In this document: piece after piece, positions 25,626-34,870 of the stretch | How the letters are laid out: every line of letters begins with the position of its first letter | Numbering within the stretch: the first letter of the stretch is position 1 | Source of the DNA: Planctomycetota bacterium | Lineage (GTDB): Bacteria; Planctomycetota; Phycisphaerae; UBA1845; PWPN01 | DNA: 64,000 nt | Direction: 5' to 3' | Assembly: GCA_022711465.1 (NCBI GenBank) | Contig: JAKLEZ010000017.1 | Span: 62,001 to 126,000, forward strand | Notes under the pieces: model-generated | The model's database searches: none | Told to the model about the DNA's origin: nothing | What the model saw: the letters and a program-made list of their open reading frames with translations, nothing else | Program-made: the position numbers and the translations under genes

Positions 25626-28472
25626 ATGCGATCGAAGGCGGTGTTGACCCGTTGTGGTGCTCTTCTGCTTGTCTCAGGAGCCACGGCCATGGCCGGTGTC
25701 AGAGTCACCCAGCTGCGTACCGAGTATCTGACCCACCCGCTCGGGATTGACGCGGTCCAACCGCGTCTGAGCTGGGTATTGGAGTCCGACGAACGAGGGG
25801 TGCGGCAGGCCGCCTACCAGATTCTGGTGGCCGGGGCCAAGGATGAGCTTAACGGTGACAAGGGGGGGCTGTGGGACAGTGGCAAGGTACTATCCAGCGA
25901 CACTGCCCAGAACGTCTACGCCGGCAGGGCGCTGAGATCGGGGCAGCAGGTTTTCTGGAAGGTGCGGGTTTGGACGAATGACGACTCGCCTTCGCCGTGG
26001 AGCGAAGCGGGCTCATGGCGGATGGGCCTTCTGGAACCGGCCGCGTGGCAGGCGCGGTGGATTTCCGCGCCGGGGGTACTGCAAGGAGGCGATCCTCCGC
26101 CCGCTCTGCCGTCTCCCATGTTCCGCAAGGCTTTTTCGTTGAGCAAGCCGATCAAGCAGGCCGTGGTGACGGTTTCGTCGCTGGGCCTGTATGAGCTGCG
26201 GCTCAACGGCCAGCGGGTTGGCGACGCCCTGCTGACGCCGGAATGGACCGACTTTAAGAAGCGGGTGCAGTATCAGACCTACGACGTGACCGTCCTGCTG
26301 GCAAGTGGCAGGAACGTTGTCGGGGCCATCCTGGGTGATGGCTGGTATGCCGGGCGGATCGGCATCTCGCACGTTGACCCAGCCGGTCCGCTGCGCAACT
26401 TCTATGGCCGGAGGCTTCAGCTGGCTGCCCAGATGGTCATCGAGTACCAGGACGGCAGCAGCGAGACGGTTATCACCGACGGGACGTGGAGAGCGACGAC
26501 GGATGGCCCGATCATCAAGGCCTGCATTCTGGACGGGGAGGTTTACGACGCCCGCCGGGAGATGCCCGGGTGGGACAAGGACGGCTATGACGACTCCGGG
26601 TGGAAGCCTGTTGAGGTGCAGGATCGGATTGACGCCCGGCTGGTTGCCCAGCCCAACGAGCCGGTTCGAGTGACTGAGGAGCTCGAGGCGGTGAAGATCA
26701 CCGAGCCTCAGCCCGGCCGCTGGGTAGTCGATTTCGGTCAAGTCTTGGCCGGCTTTTGCCGTGCCGAGTTCAACGCCCCGGCCGGCACGCGGATCACGCT
26801 GCGTCACGCCGAGGTGCTGAACAAGGACGGCAGCATCTACCGCGACAACCTCCGCATGGCGGTTTATGAGGGTGACAAGAACCTCAAGTGGGGCAAGTAT
26901 CTCGGCGCCCGGCAGGAGGACCAATACACCTCGCGCGGTGGTGTCGGCGTATTCGAGCCGCGTTTTACCTACCATGGTTTCCGCTACGTAGAGATCACGG
27001 GCCTGCCGTCCAAGGAGGCTCTTGTCTCGATCAAAGCGCGCGTGTTTCACTCGGCTCCGCCGGTGACCGGCAGGTTCGACTGTTCCAGTCCCCTGCTGAA
27101 CAAGCTGATGTGCAACATCACCTGGACGCTTCGGGACAACCTGCCGAGTATTCCGACCGACTGTCCGCAGCGTGATGAGCGGCTCGGCTGGATGGGCGAC
27201 ATGCTGGTTTTTGCCCAGCCGGCCTGCTACCTGATGGACATGGCCGGCTTCTTCACCAAGTGGTCGGCGGACATTCGGGACGCCCAGGCGAAGGATGGGC
27301 GCTACCCGGATTTTGCCCCCCACCCGTTCGATCCCGACGCCCGGTTTTCCGGTGTTGCGGCCTGGGGAGACTGCGGTGTGGTCGTGCCCTGGCGCATGTA
27401 TGTGAATTACGGGGACAAGCGCATCCTGGCCGAGCATTTCGACTCTGCTCGCCGCTGGGTGGACTGGATCCACTCGAACAATCCCGACCTGCTGTGGAAG
27501 AACAAGCGGCACAACGACTACGGCGACTGGCTGAACGGCGACACCCTGGATCTGGCGAAGTTTGGTTTTCCGAAAGGTGGCAGCGAGGTGCCGAAGGAGG
27601 CGTTTGCGACTGCCTTCTTCCAGCAGTCGGCCGCGATTGTCGCGAAGATGGCCGCCGTCATCGGCAAGACGGAGGAGGCCGCGAGATACGGCAAGCTGGC
27701 GGAGGACATTCGCGCGGCGTTCATCAAAGCCTACGTCAAAGAGGACGGCCGGATTGCGGGCAACACGCAGTCGTCGTATGCCCTGGCGCTCAGCCTCGGT
27801 CTCCTGCCGGAGGACAAGCGTGAAGCGGCCGTCGGTCACATGCTTGAGCGGATCAAGGCCTACAAGGACCACATTTCCACCGGCTTCCACACCTCGATCA
27901 TGCTCATGAACGAGCTGAGCCGGGCGGGGCGGAACGATGTCGCCTACATGTTGATCAACAATCGCACGATTCCGTCGTGGGGTTACACCATCGAGCAAGG
28001 GGCCACCACGATCTGGGAGCGATGGGACGGCTACGTCGAGGGGCGCGGATTCCAGAACGCCGGCATGAACTCCTTTTGCCACTATGCGATCGGCTCGGTG
28101 GGCGAGTGGATGTACCGCACCATTCTGGGCATCCATCCTGACGAGAGTCACCCCGGCTATCGCCACTTTGAGCTTCGCCCGGTGCCCGGCGGAGGCCTGA
28201 CCTGGGCGAAAGGCAGCTACGATTCCATCTCCGGCAGGATTGCCAGCGACTGGAAGCTGGACGGCAGCACGCTGACCCTGAAGGTGACGGTTCCGGCGAA
28301 CACCACGGCCAGTCTCTACCTACCGGCGGCCGCGGAGAGCGGCGTCACGGAGAGCGGCGAGCCGGTGGGTCAAGCCAAGGGGATCAAGGCGGTCCGCATG
28401 GAAAAGGGTGTGCTTGTCTGCGAGCTGGGCTCGGGCACGTACACATTCGTTTCGACGGGAGTCGGGCAGTAG
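25626..28472 (+). CDS. Secreted alpha-L-rhamnosidase (GH78)
   Basis: 948 residues starting at the ATG preceded by AGGAGG. A signal peptide (MRSKAVLTRCGALLLVSGATAMA) sends it out of the cytoplasm. The order of segments is that of GH78: RVTQLRTEYLTHPLGIDAVQPRLSWVLES, the beta-sandwich with LYELRLNGQRVGDALLTPEWTDF and GDGWYAGRIG, a substrate-binding module, then the (alpha/alpha)6 barrel with SIPTDCPQRDERLGWMGD (catalytic-acid region), WGDCGVVVPWRMY, YGDWLNGD, IEQGATTIWERWDGY (second Glu) and NSFCHYAIGSVGEWMY. It releases terminal rhamnose from plant or algal polysaccharides. It stands alone, without a transporter nearby. Confidence 0.92.
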   Translation: MRSKAVLTRCGALLLVSGATAMAGVRVTQLRTEYLTHPLGIDAVQPRLSWVLESDERGVRQAAYQILVAGAKDELNGDKGGLWDSGKVLSSDTAQNVYAGRALRSGQQVFWKVRVWTNDDSPSPWSEAGSWRMGLLEPAAWQARWISAPGVLQGGDPPPALPSPMFRKAFSLSKPIKQAVVTVSSLGLYELRLNGQRVGDALLTPEWTDFKKRVQYQTYDVTVLLASGRNVVGAILGDGWYAGRIGISHVDPAGPLRNFYGRRLQLAAQMVIEYQDGSSETVITDGTWRATTDGPIIKACILDGEVYDARREMPGWDKDGYDDSGWKPVEVQDRIDARLVAQPNEPVRVTEELEAVKITEPQPGRWVVDFGQVLAGFCRAEFNAPAGTRITLRHAEVLNKDGSIYRDNLRMAVYEGDKNLKWGKYLGARQEDQYTSRGGVGVFEPRFTYHGFRYVEITGLPSKEALVSIKARVFHSAPPVTGRFDCSSPLLNKLMCNITWTLRDNLPSIPTDCPQRDERLGWMGDMLVFAQPACYLMDMAGFFTKWSADIRDAQAKDGRYPDFAPHPFDPDARFSGVAAWGDCGVVVPWRMYVNYGDKRILAEHFDSARRWVDWIHSNNPDLLWKNKRHNDYGDWLNGDTLDLAKFGFPKGGSEVPKEAFATAFFQQSAAIVAKMAAVIGKTEEAARYGKLAEDIRAAFIKAYVKEDGRIAGNTQSSYALALSLGLLPEDKREAAVGHMLERIKAYKDHISTGFHTSIMLMNELSRAGRNDVAYMLINNRTIPSWGYTIEQGATTIWERWDGYVEGRGFQNAGMNSFCHYAIGSVGEWMYRTILGIHPDESHPGYRHFELRPVPGGGLTWAKGSYDSISGRIASDWKLDGSTLTLKVTVPANTTASLYLPAAAESGVTESGEPVGQAKGIKAVRMEKGVLVCELGSGTYTFVSTGVGQ

Positions 28473-28557
28473 CCTGCGTTGTGGCGGTGGTCTGCGGCCG
28501 GTTCCGCGAGGCAGGCCACGAGGAGGGTGGAGAACCGGTGTTCTGAGCGGTGCGGTC

Positions 28558-30558
28558 TCAGCCCGCGGATCCACGTTTGGGCGATGATCGCTTGGGAGCC
28601 TTGGGCGGCAAGGTGACGCCCAGCGCGGCCGCGGCCGCGTTTTGCTGAGCGGTTTCCCACTGCAGGCGGGCCGCAGCGACCTGAGCCTCGGCCTGCTGGC
28701 AGGCGGTGCGAGCCAGTTCGGCCTGAGCGAAGGCATCGGCGAAATGGCGAGACGCGTCGAAGGCCTGATCCGTGGCCTGCTTCAGCTCGAGGGTTCTGGT
28801 GAGGGTCTGCTGCGATTGCTCATGGATGCGAGCGACGTTTTCGAACAGGTTACCGAGGCGATCGATCTGCGATACCAAGGTGTTCTTGACCTCGTCCAAC
28901 TGGCAGCGGAAGTCGCTGGTGTCGAGTCCTTCGGGGTGCGGAGCGAGCGGTGCCGGTGTGACGTTGTTACCGAGGGGTGAGGTCTGCGGTGTTGCCGGCC
29001 GGCCGGGCGAGACGGCCAGGTGAGGCTCGGCTTGGGCTGGGGACAGGCTCTGAGGCGTGTCGTCTTGGGAAGCGGGAGTCTGCCGTTGCGAGGTCGCGGC
29101 AGCCTGAGAGGCCGGGAGCTCTTCCGCCGGGACGGTGGCCTGGGGCACCTCAGGGGTGGGTGTGGGCCCGGTTGCACCTGCAAGAGAAGCGGCCGCCGCC
29201 ATTGCGGACATACCGGCGTCGGTTGCAGGCGAAGACTCCTGCAGGAGTGCGGCAAAGGCCTGAGCTTGGACAGGGTCCTCTTCGCCTGTGCCCATGGATT
29301 TGAGCAGATCGGCCAGTGGATCGCCCTGAGCAGGCGCGGGCTCCGCAGTCGGCGTGCCGGGTTCCGAAGTGGGATCTGTGCTTGACGCCCGGGTGGGTGT
29401 ATTCTGGCTTGTAGCAGAGGCGATCGGGACGGAGGTCTCCTCGGCGGCTGGGGGGAGGTCCCGAGCAGGTTCCCCGCTCGTTTCCGAGCTCGCGTTCAGG
29501 GCCTCAGCCAGGGCAGCGTTGAGGGCCGCATCCACCGCCGCCTCCGAGGTTTCAGGGCCGGGACTTGGATCGCCCGCCGGGGTATCGACGACAGGAGCGG
29601 CGACAGACCAGGTTGTCGGTTCGGGGGTGTCGGCCGAAGGCGTCATCATGTCGGCCATGGCCGTGGCAAGGTCTGCGTCGGCAGTAGCGGTCATGTCAGG
29701 CACACCGACGGCAGCTGCGACGGTGGAGGTCAATTCGCCCAGCTCTTCGGCGGTTGTGGACAGGGATTCGGACATGGCGGCGAGTTCATCCTGAACACTG
29801 CTGAATGCGTTGGCTGTGGTTTTCGCGGACTGCGCGAACGCCCCGTCGGGCAGACCCTCCGTTGGAGCAGCGGTCGGTTCTTCCTTGGATGTTTTTGATT
29901 CAGCCACGGTGGCGAGCAGGTCCTGTCCGGCCTCGATCTGGGCGAGGAGATCTTCGGCGGCCGCGAGGTTTGTCTCGGCTGCCTGGGCAGCGGTCTCAGC
30001 CGGGGATCCTGCGTCGGGTACGCTGATGGGCAACGGCTCGATGGAGACACCCTCCAGGGGCTCGGGCCCAACCTCGGCTTGATCGGCAGGCAAGTCCGCG
30101 TGATCCACCCCACCGGCGGTTGCCTCGGCGAAGGCCTCGGCCAGTGCATCCGCGTTGGGTACGCCGGAGGCCGAGATTTCCGCGGCCACATCCTGATGAA
30201 ACTGATCGCTCTCGTTCTTGATCTCGTCCATATCCAAAGCCTCAGTGAGAGTCGGGAAATCCGCGTCCATCTGTCGAGTCGCCAGCAAGTTGGCCGGAGC
30301 CATGCCGTCGACCAGGATCGACCGCATGTCGGCGAGCTGGACCATTGCCGATCCTACGTCGCCGGTGCCCTCGGCGCGCAAGCGGCTCATGCGTGCATCG
30401 AGTGCCTGGAGGACGCACTCGTTGGCCCCGGTGGCGAATCGCAAGGTCAGCTCGAGTTCGGCGCGCAAGGTGAACAGTTCATCGGCATCGTGCACCGTTG
30501 CCGCATGAACCTGTCCTGAGCGGACGACTCCGTACGTTCGTGGAAACACTGGCATCAT
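28558..30558 (-). CDS. Large Ala/Pro/Thr-rich protein with C-terminal coiled coil, unknown function
   Basis: 666 residues, no signal peptide or membrane helix. The first 110 residues look folded and helical (DELFTLRAELELTLRFATGANECVLQAL...). Residues about 130-500 are a long acidic low-complexity region rich in Ala, Pro, Thr, Glu and Ser. The final 150 residues form helices with heptad-like spacing (DEVKNTLVSQIDRLGNLFENVARIHEQSQQTL) and end in a basic tail KAPKRSSPKRGSAG. Architecture suggests a scaffold or cell-structure protein with a disordered middle. I do not recognise a family. Codon use follows its neighbours. Confidence 0.75.
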   Translation of the reverse strand: MMPVFPRTYGVVRSGQVHAATVHDADELFTLRAELELTLRFATGANECVLQALDARMSRLRAEGTGDVGSAMVQLADMRSILVDGMAPANLLATRQMDADFPTLTEALDMDEIKNESDQFHQDVAAEISASGVPNADALAEAFAEATAGGVDHADLPADQAEVGPEPLEGVSIEPLPISVPDAGSPAETAAQAAETNLAAAEDLLAQIEAGQDLLATVAESKTSKEEPTAAPTEGLPDGAFAQSAKTTANAFSSVQDELAAMSESLSTTAEELGELTSTVAAAVGVPDMTATADADLATAMADMMTPSADTPEPTTWSVAAPVVDTPAGDPSPGPETSEAAVDAALNAALAEALNASSETSGEPARDLPPAAEETSVPIASATSQNTPTRASSTDPTSEPGTPTAEPAPAQGDPLADLLKSMGTGEEDPVQAQAFAALLQESSPATDAGMSAMAAAASLAGATGPTPTPEVPQATVPAEELPASQAAATSQRQTPASQDDTPQSLSPAQAEPHLAVSPGRPATPQTSPLGNNVTPAPLAPHPEGLDTSDFRCQLDEVKNTLVSQIDRLGNLFENVARIHEQSQQTLTRTLELKQATDQAFDASRHFADAFAQAELARTACQQAEAQVAAARLQWETAQQNAAAAALGVTLPPKAPKRSSPKRGSAG

Positions 30559-30696
30559 CTACATTCCCAATGAGTTATCGTCCGTCCGGTAAGCCGACCT
30601 GACTTAGCCCTCTGCTGAATCCAGGACGACGAGGGCCGGTATTATTGCCCTTTTTCTTATCGGGCGTAGGGATTCTCTCGAGCCGACCGGACCCTG

Positions 30697-30725
30697 TTCG
30701 CTTTCCTTTGAAGCTCCGATAGAAT
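30697..30725 (+). promoter_or_regulatory. Candidate promoter of the aldo/keto reductase gene
   Basis: TTCGCT (30697-30702), 17-base spacer, TAGAAT (30720-30725); predicted leader about 70 bases before the ATG at 30806. Confidence 0.4.
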
Positions 30726-30805
30726 ACGCCGCTGGATGGTCCTTGCCTATCGGGCCGGTGCCCGGCGGCAGGGGCTTGGGCATTGAGTTTCGGGAAGGTC
30801 CGCAC

Positions 30806-31705
30806 ATGAAAGCGATTGACCGGCGCGAGTTTCTGGGCGTAGCGACGGCCGCAGCGGGGGCGGCTCTGACCGGCAGCGTCCAGGCCCTTCTGGCTGACGC
30901 GGTTGGCTCGGCGAATCCGCCCGGTTTCCTTCGAGCCTCGGACACTGTCACGCTGGGCAAGACAGGCCTAAAGGCATCGCGTCTGGCGTTGGGAACGGGG
31001 ACGAAGATTCTCATGCAGCGTGAGCTTGGCGAGGCGGCGATTGTCAGGCTGCTTCGCCATGGTCTGGATCGGGGCATCCGCTGGTGGGACACGGCCGACA
31101 TGTACAAGATCCACCCCTACATGGGCGCCGCCCTGAAGGAGATCGAGCGGGACCGGGTGGTCATCAACACCAAGACACTGGCCAGGGATGCGGCCACCGT
31201 GAAGGCCGACATCGAGCGTTTTCGCAAGGAGCTGGACACCGACTACATCGACATCCTCCTGCTGCACTGCCTGACGGACGGGGGCTGGCCGGAGAAGCTG
31301 CGAGGTTGCATGGATGCGCTCAGCGAGGCCAAGCAAAGGGGCCAGGTGAGGCTTGTCGGCTGCTCGTGCCACTCGTTGGATGCGCTGAGGGCTTCGGCGG
31401 CCAGTCCCTGGGTTGACATCCAGCTGGCGCGGGTCAATCCCTACGCGGTGATCATGGACATCCGCAAGGCCGATGAGGTCCCCAAGGTGACCGGGGTCCT
31501 GGAGGAGATGCACAAGCACGGCAAGATCGTGTATGGCATGAAGATTCTCGGCGAGGGGCAGTTCAAGGGTGACCGAATCGACCGCTCGCTCGAGTTTGCG
31601 CTCAAGCAGAGCTACCTGACCGGCTTCACCATCGGTTTCCGTTATCCTGAGGAAATCGACGACATCATCGCCCGGATCGATCGGCTGAGGGTTCCGAGGG
31701 TGTAG
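30806..31705 (+). CDS. Tat-exported aldo/keto reductase
   Basis: 299 residues. The start is the ATG preceded by GGGAAGG; it yields a twin-arginine signal (DRREFLGVATAAAGAALTGSVQA). The mature part is an aldo/keto reductase barrel: LGKTGLKASRLALGTGT, the catalytic tetrad in GIRWWDTADMYKIHPYMG (Asp, Tyr), VVINTKT (Lys) and DILLLHCLTDGG (His), and a C-terminal ITGFTIGFRYPEEIDDII. Export of this NAD(P)H enzyme class by Tat implies folding with cofactor in the cytoplasm and is frequent in planctomycetes. Substrate unknown. The gene ends 6 bp from the convergent argH stop. Confidence 0.9.
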   Translation: MKAIDRREFLGVATAAAGAALTGSVQALLADAVGSANPPGFLRASDTVTLGKTGLKASRLALGTGTKILMQRELGEAAIVRLLRHGLDRGIRWWDTADMYKIHPYMGAALKEIERDRVVINTKTLARDAATVKADIERFRKELDTDYIDILLLHCLTDGGWPEKLRGCMDALSEAKQRGQVRLVGCSCHSLDALRASAASPWVDIQLARVNPYAVIMDIRKADEVPKVTGVLEEMHKHGKIVYGMKILGEGQFKGDRIDRSLEFALKQSYLTGFTIGFRYPEEIDDIIARIDRLRVPRV

Positions 31706-31711
31706 CGGCCG

Positions 31712-33109
31712 CTACGCGTTGCCGCCCAGGCGTTGTTGCCAGTAGCGGATCTGCTCGGCCGCGGAAGCAGGCCCGGCGTTGCCCTCGCTCCTGTAGCGGT
31801 TGACGACATTGGCCGCCCCGAGGTAGTCGTAGACGTCCCGGCCGATTCGGTCGCATATGGTCTTGAAGTCGTCCAATGAGAGTTCGGCCAGCTCGCGGTT
31901 GTGGCGTTCGGCCTCGGCGACCAGCCGGCCGACGTGCTGGTGGGCCTGTCGGAAAGGGACGCCTTTGGCGACCAGGTACTCGGCCAGATTGGTCGCATCG
32001 AGGAAGCCTCGCTGGGTGGCCTGGGCAAGCCGATCGAGGTTGAAGCGGGCGTGACGCACGACTTCGGCCACGATCTCCAGCGATGCCTTGAGTGTATCGT
32101 GAGCGCTGAACAGGTAGATCTTGTCCTCCTGGAGATCGCGGTTATAGGCCTGGGGCAGTCCCTTGGTCAGGGTGAGCATGCCGAGCAAGGCGGCGTACAC
32201 GCGTCCCACCTTGCCGCGGACCAGTTCCATGACGTCGGGGTTCCGCTTCTGGGGCATCATTGACGAGCCGGTACAGAATGCATCCGCGATCCGGATGAAC
32301 TGGAACTCCTGAGAAGAGTAAAGAACCCAGTCTTCCGCGAGCCGTGAGAGGTGGCCGGCGCACATGGCGGCTGCTGCCAGGAACTCGGTGATGAAGTCTC
32401 GGTCGCCGGTGGCGTCGATACTGTTTCGCGTGATCGCGGCGAAGCCGAGTCGCCGGGCCACCGCCTGCCGATCGATGGGCAGGGTTGAGCCGGCCAGCGC
32501 CCCGGAGCCGAGCGGGCAGAGGTTGACCCGTTTTCGAGCGTCGGTGAACCGGTCGAAGTCGCGATCGAGCTGTTCCACGTAGGCCAGCAGGTAGGCTGCC
32601 GCGGTGACCGGCTGGGCCCGCTGCAAGTGGGTGTACGAGGGCATGACCGCGTGGACACAGCCGCTGGCCATTTCCACCAGTGCGGCCTGGGCGCTTCTCA
32701 GCAGGGGCAGCATATCCAGATCGATCGCGTCGCGGGTGTACAGTCGCAGATCGAGGGCCACTTGATCGTTGCGCGATCTTGCGGTGTGCAGCCGCTTGCC
32801 GGGCTCACCGACTCTGGTGATCAGGGCCCCCTCGACGGCCATATGGATATCTTCACAGGCGGGGTCCCACTTGAACCTATCCGCCCGGATTTCGGCCTCG
32901 ATCTCCTTCATCCCCCGAACGATCGCCTGGCAGTCGGCCTTGGTGATCAGGCCGACCTCGGCGAGCATTTCGGCGTGAGCCACGCTCCCGGCGATGTCAT
33001 ACTGCCACAGACGCCGATCAAACGAAAGGCTCTCGACGTAGCTCTCGGTCAGGCAATGGGCGGATTCAGAGAACCTGGCCTGCCAGCTTTTCTGCGATGG
33101 TTTCGACAT
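31712..33109 (-). CDS. argH: Argininosuccinate lyase
   Basis: 465 residues from the ATG at 33109; the open frame extends further but has no family match there. ArgH splits argininosuccinate into arginine and fumarate, the last arginine step. Seen: WQARFSESAHCLTESYVESLSFDRRLWQYDIAGSVAHAEML, ARSRNDQVALDLRLY, MPSYTHLQRAQPVTAAAYLLAY, LPIDRQAVARRLGF and the superfamily signature GSSMMPQKRNPDVMELVRGK with the catalytic serine. Length is standard. No other arginine gene is present in the window. Confidence 0.97.
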   Translation of the reverse strand: MSKPSQKSWQARFSESAHCLTESYVESLSFDRRLWQYDIAGSVAHAEMLAEVGLITKADCQAIVRGMKEIEAEIRADRFKWDPACEDIHMAVEGALITRVGEPGKRLHTARSRNDQVALDLRLYTRDAIDLDMLPLLRSAQAALVEMASGCVHAVMPSYTHLQRAQPVTAAAYLLAYVEQLDRDFDRFTDARKRVNLCPLGSGALAGSTLPIDRQAVARRLGFAAITRNSIDATGDRDFITEFLAAAAMCAGHLSRLAEDWVLYSSQEFQFIRIADAFCTGSSMMPQKRNPDVMELVRGKVGRVYAALLGMLTLTKGLPQAYNRDLQEDKIYLFSAHDTLKASLEIVAEVVRHARFNLDRLAQATQRGFLDATNLAEYLVAKGVPFRQAHQHVGRLVAEAERHNRELAELSLDDFKTICDRIGRDVYDYLGAANVVNRYRSEGNAGPASAAEQIRYWQQRLGGNA

Positions 33110-33144
33110 TGCTCCAGCACTCCCACAGACGGCACTGCATGGAC

Positions 33145-33150
33145 TATAAT
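33145..33150 (+). promoter_or_regulatory. TATAAT box close to the DUF1570-like start
   Basis: A perfect TATAAT ends eight bases before the ATG at 33159, with no good -35 element. If used, the transcript would begin at or next to the start codon. Confidence 0.35.
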
Positions 33151-33158
33151 GCGAGAGC

Positions 33159-34358
33159 ATGGAGTTCGCCACTCTCCTGTCGCTGCTGCTTGCCCTTCTC
33201 TCGGCTCCGTCCGGGCCGGCCAAGCCCACGAGCGCCGCGGCGAACTCATCCTTGCCGGTCGATGTGAAGCAGGAAGCTGCCTTGCTCCGCGACGCCGGGG
33301 CGGGCTTTGCCATCAAGCGGACCGCGCATTTTGTCGTGGCTCACAACGTCCCCTCCGAGGTAGCCGATGAACTGACCGCGCGACTGGAGCGCACGTACCT
33401 TTCGATCTACCGTTTTTGCGAACACAACAGGATCCACGTGGAGCATCCCAAGCAGCGACTTGAGGCGTTCTTCTTCGATCGCCGCGAGGAATACGACGGC
33501 TACGGGGCCCGCATCTCCTTCTCGTCACCGGGCACATTCGGCGTCTACAGCGAGTCCAGCAACCGCTCCGCGTTCCTGAATGTGCACAATGACCTGCAGT
33601 TCGTCCAGCTCCACGCCAGCCTGGTAGCATCGCGCGAGAACCTGGACCAGTTGTCGAAGGCGATAGCGAGAATCCGCGACAATCGAACCGTGGTGGAGTT
33701 GAGCTTCAGCGACGGTCGGCAGATGCGGCTCAACAAGCAGCAGGCTGCCCGGGAGCTGAACCAGGCTCGGCGGGAGTTGAAGAGGATCTCCGGCCAATTG
33801 GAGGACTACTCGGATCGGATCAACCGTACGGTCATCCAGCACGAGACGGCTCACCAGACCTTGTACAACGCCGGTCTTCACCGCCGCGGGTCGGACAATC
33901 CCCGGTGGCTGGTTGAAGGGCTGGCCTGCCTGTTTGAGACTCCGCCGAGCGCGGAGGGTGCCGGCATTGCGGCGATCAACAGGATGCGTCTTGACGATTT
34001 CCTTGCCGCGGTCTCGGGCAATCGCGAGTCTGGCAGGGTCACGGCCGAGGATGTAGGCAACGCGATTGTGGCGGGCCAGATCACTTCTCCTCGCGACCTG
34101 ATCACCCACCCGGGTCTCTACCTGCAGCACGACGGCCGGGGAGCGGTCCACTATGCCGTCACCTGGGCGTTCCTGCATTACCTCCACCGGACTCGCACCG
34201 ATCAGCTGGGGGCGTTCCTGCGTGCCGTGAGCGACCGGAGACCCGGCCAGCGTTATTCGGCGGAGCAGGAACTTGCGCTGTTCGAGCGGCATTTCGGACC
34301 GCTCGACGAGACGTTCCTCCAGCGATGGAGCACTTACATCTGCAAGCTGCGGAGATAG
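33159..34358 (+). CDS. Exported DUF1570-like protein with HExxH motif
   Basis: 399 residues with a signal peptide (MEFATLLSLLLALLSAPSG). After a folded N-terminal part (FAIKRTAHFVVAHNVPSEVADELTARLE...), a coiled region (RELNQARRELKRISGQLEDY) leads to VIQHETAHQTLYNAG near residue 227, an HExxH zinc-binding motif, then NPRWLVEGLACLFETP, where the Glu in the WLxEG segment is the expected third zinc ligand. This is the gluzincin-like layout of DUF1570 proteins, common in planctomycetes. Probable secreted metallopeptidase of unknown substrate. Divergent from argH across 49 bp. Confidence 0.8.
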   Translation: MEFATLLSLLLALLSAPSGPAKPTSAAANSSLPVDVKQEAALLRDAGAGFAIKRTAHFVVAHNVPSEVADELTARLERTYLSIYRFCEHNRIHVEHPKQRLEAFFFDRREEYDGYGARISFSSPGTFGVYSESSNRSAFLNVHNDLQFVQLHASLVASRENLDQLSKAIARIRDNRTVVELSFSDGRQMRLNKQQAARELNQARRELKRISGQLEDYSDRINRTVIQHETAHQTLYNAGLHRRGSDNPRWLVEGLACLFETPPSAEGAGIAAINRMRLDDFLAAVSGNRESGRVTAEDVGNAIVAGQITSPRDLITHPGLYLQHDGRGAVHYAVTWAFLHYLHRTRTDQLGAFLRAVSDRRPGQRYSAEQELALFERHFGPLDETFLQRWSTYICKLRR

Positions 34359-34432
34359 GAGGCGGGCTCCTTTCGCCGCTGACCTGGATGGTCGGCTGTG
34401 CCGGCGGTACCGCCTTGCCCGGACGGCGCCTC

Positions 34433-34462
34433 TTCCCTGAGCAACGGTCGTGGGCCTATAAT
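34433..34462 (+). promoter_or_regulatory. Weak candidate promoter before the small lipoprotein
   Basis: TTCCCT, 18-base spacer, TATAAT (34457-34462), about 84 bases before the ATG at 34546. Confidence 0.3.
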
Positions 34463-34545
34463 GCGGTTACGGACCCTGGCGCGGGCACCTGGCGTTCGGG
34501 CAGGTTGGCCGTGTGCCTCCGTGGGGTCTGCTGGAGAGACTCGTG

Positions 34546-34743
34546 ATGAAGCTCAGGTTTGTCTTGTCTTCCGTGCTGGCCGGGCTGCTCCTGCTGACCA
34601 GCGCCGGCTGCGGTGATCAGTTGAGGGACTCGTTCAAAATCGGCGTGTTCACGTACGTCAGCGGCACGTTCAGCAGCCTGCAGTTGCCCACGCAGATCAG
34701 TGACGCGCTGGTGAAATCGGTTATCAGTGGATTCGGTCGCTGA
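34546..34743 (+). CDS. Small putative lipoprotein, unknown function
   Basis: 65 residues from the ATG preceded by GGAGAG. The N-terminus MKLRFVLSSVLAGLLLLTSAGC is a good lipoprotein signal with the cysteine at 22. The mature part of about 44 residues (GDQLRDSFKIGVFTYVSGTFSS...) has no recognised motif. A TATAAT box lies upstream, and no co-directional gene follows. Short length limits certainty. Confidence 0.55.
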   Translation: MKLRFVLSSVLAGLLLLTSAGCGDQLRDSFKIGVFTYVSGTFSSLQLPTQISDALVKSVISGFGR

Positions 34744-34870
34744 GCGGCCCGGAACAGCGGGACGGAACGCACCCCGAGGGCAGTTCCTCAAGCTCTCGAG
34801 GCCTGACCCGAGTGGACACCGACCGGTTTCAGCGGCCCCCACCGGAAATGCCGTTCAGCGGGGTCCTTGT

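Noticed and set aside
26013..28166. 717-codon open frame antisense to the rhamnosidase gene
   Set aside because: High-GC shadow of a well-supported GH78 gene; its translation shows no domain and no signal.
30631..30658. Rho-independent terminator on the plus strand
   Set aside because: A short stem (AGGGC/GCCCT) with a T-rich tail exists, but it lies in the divergent region between two genes with no plus-strand transcript to end; likely chance.
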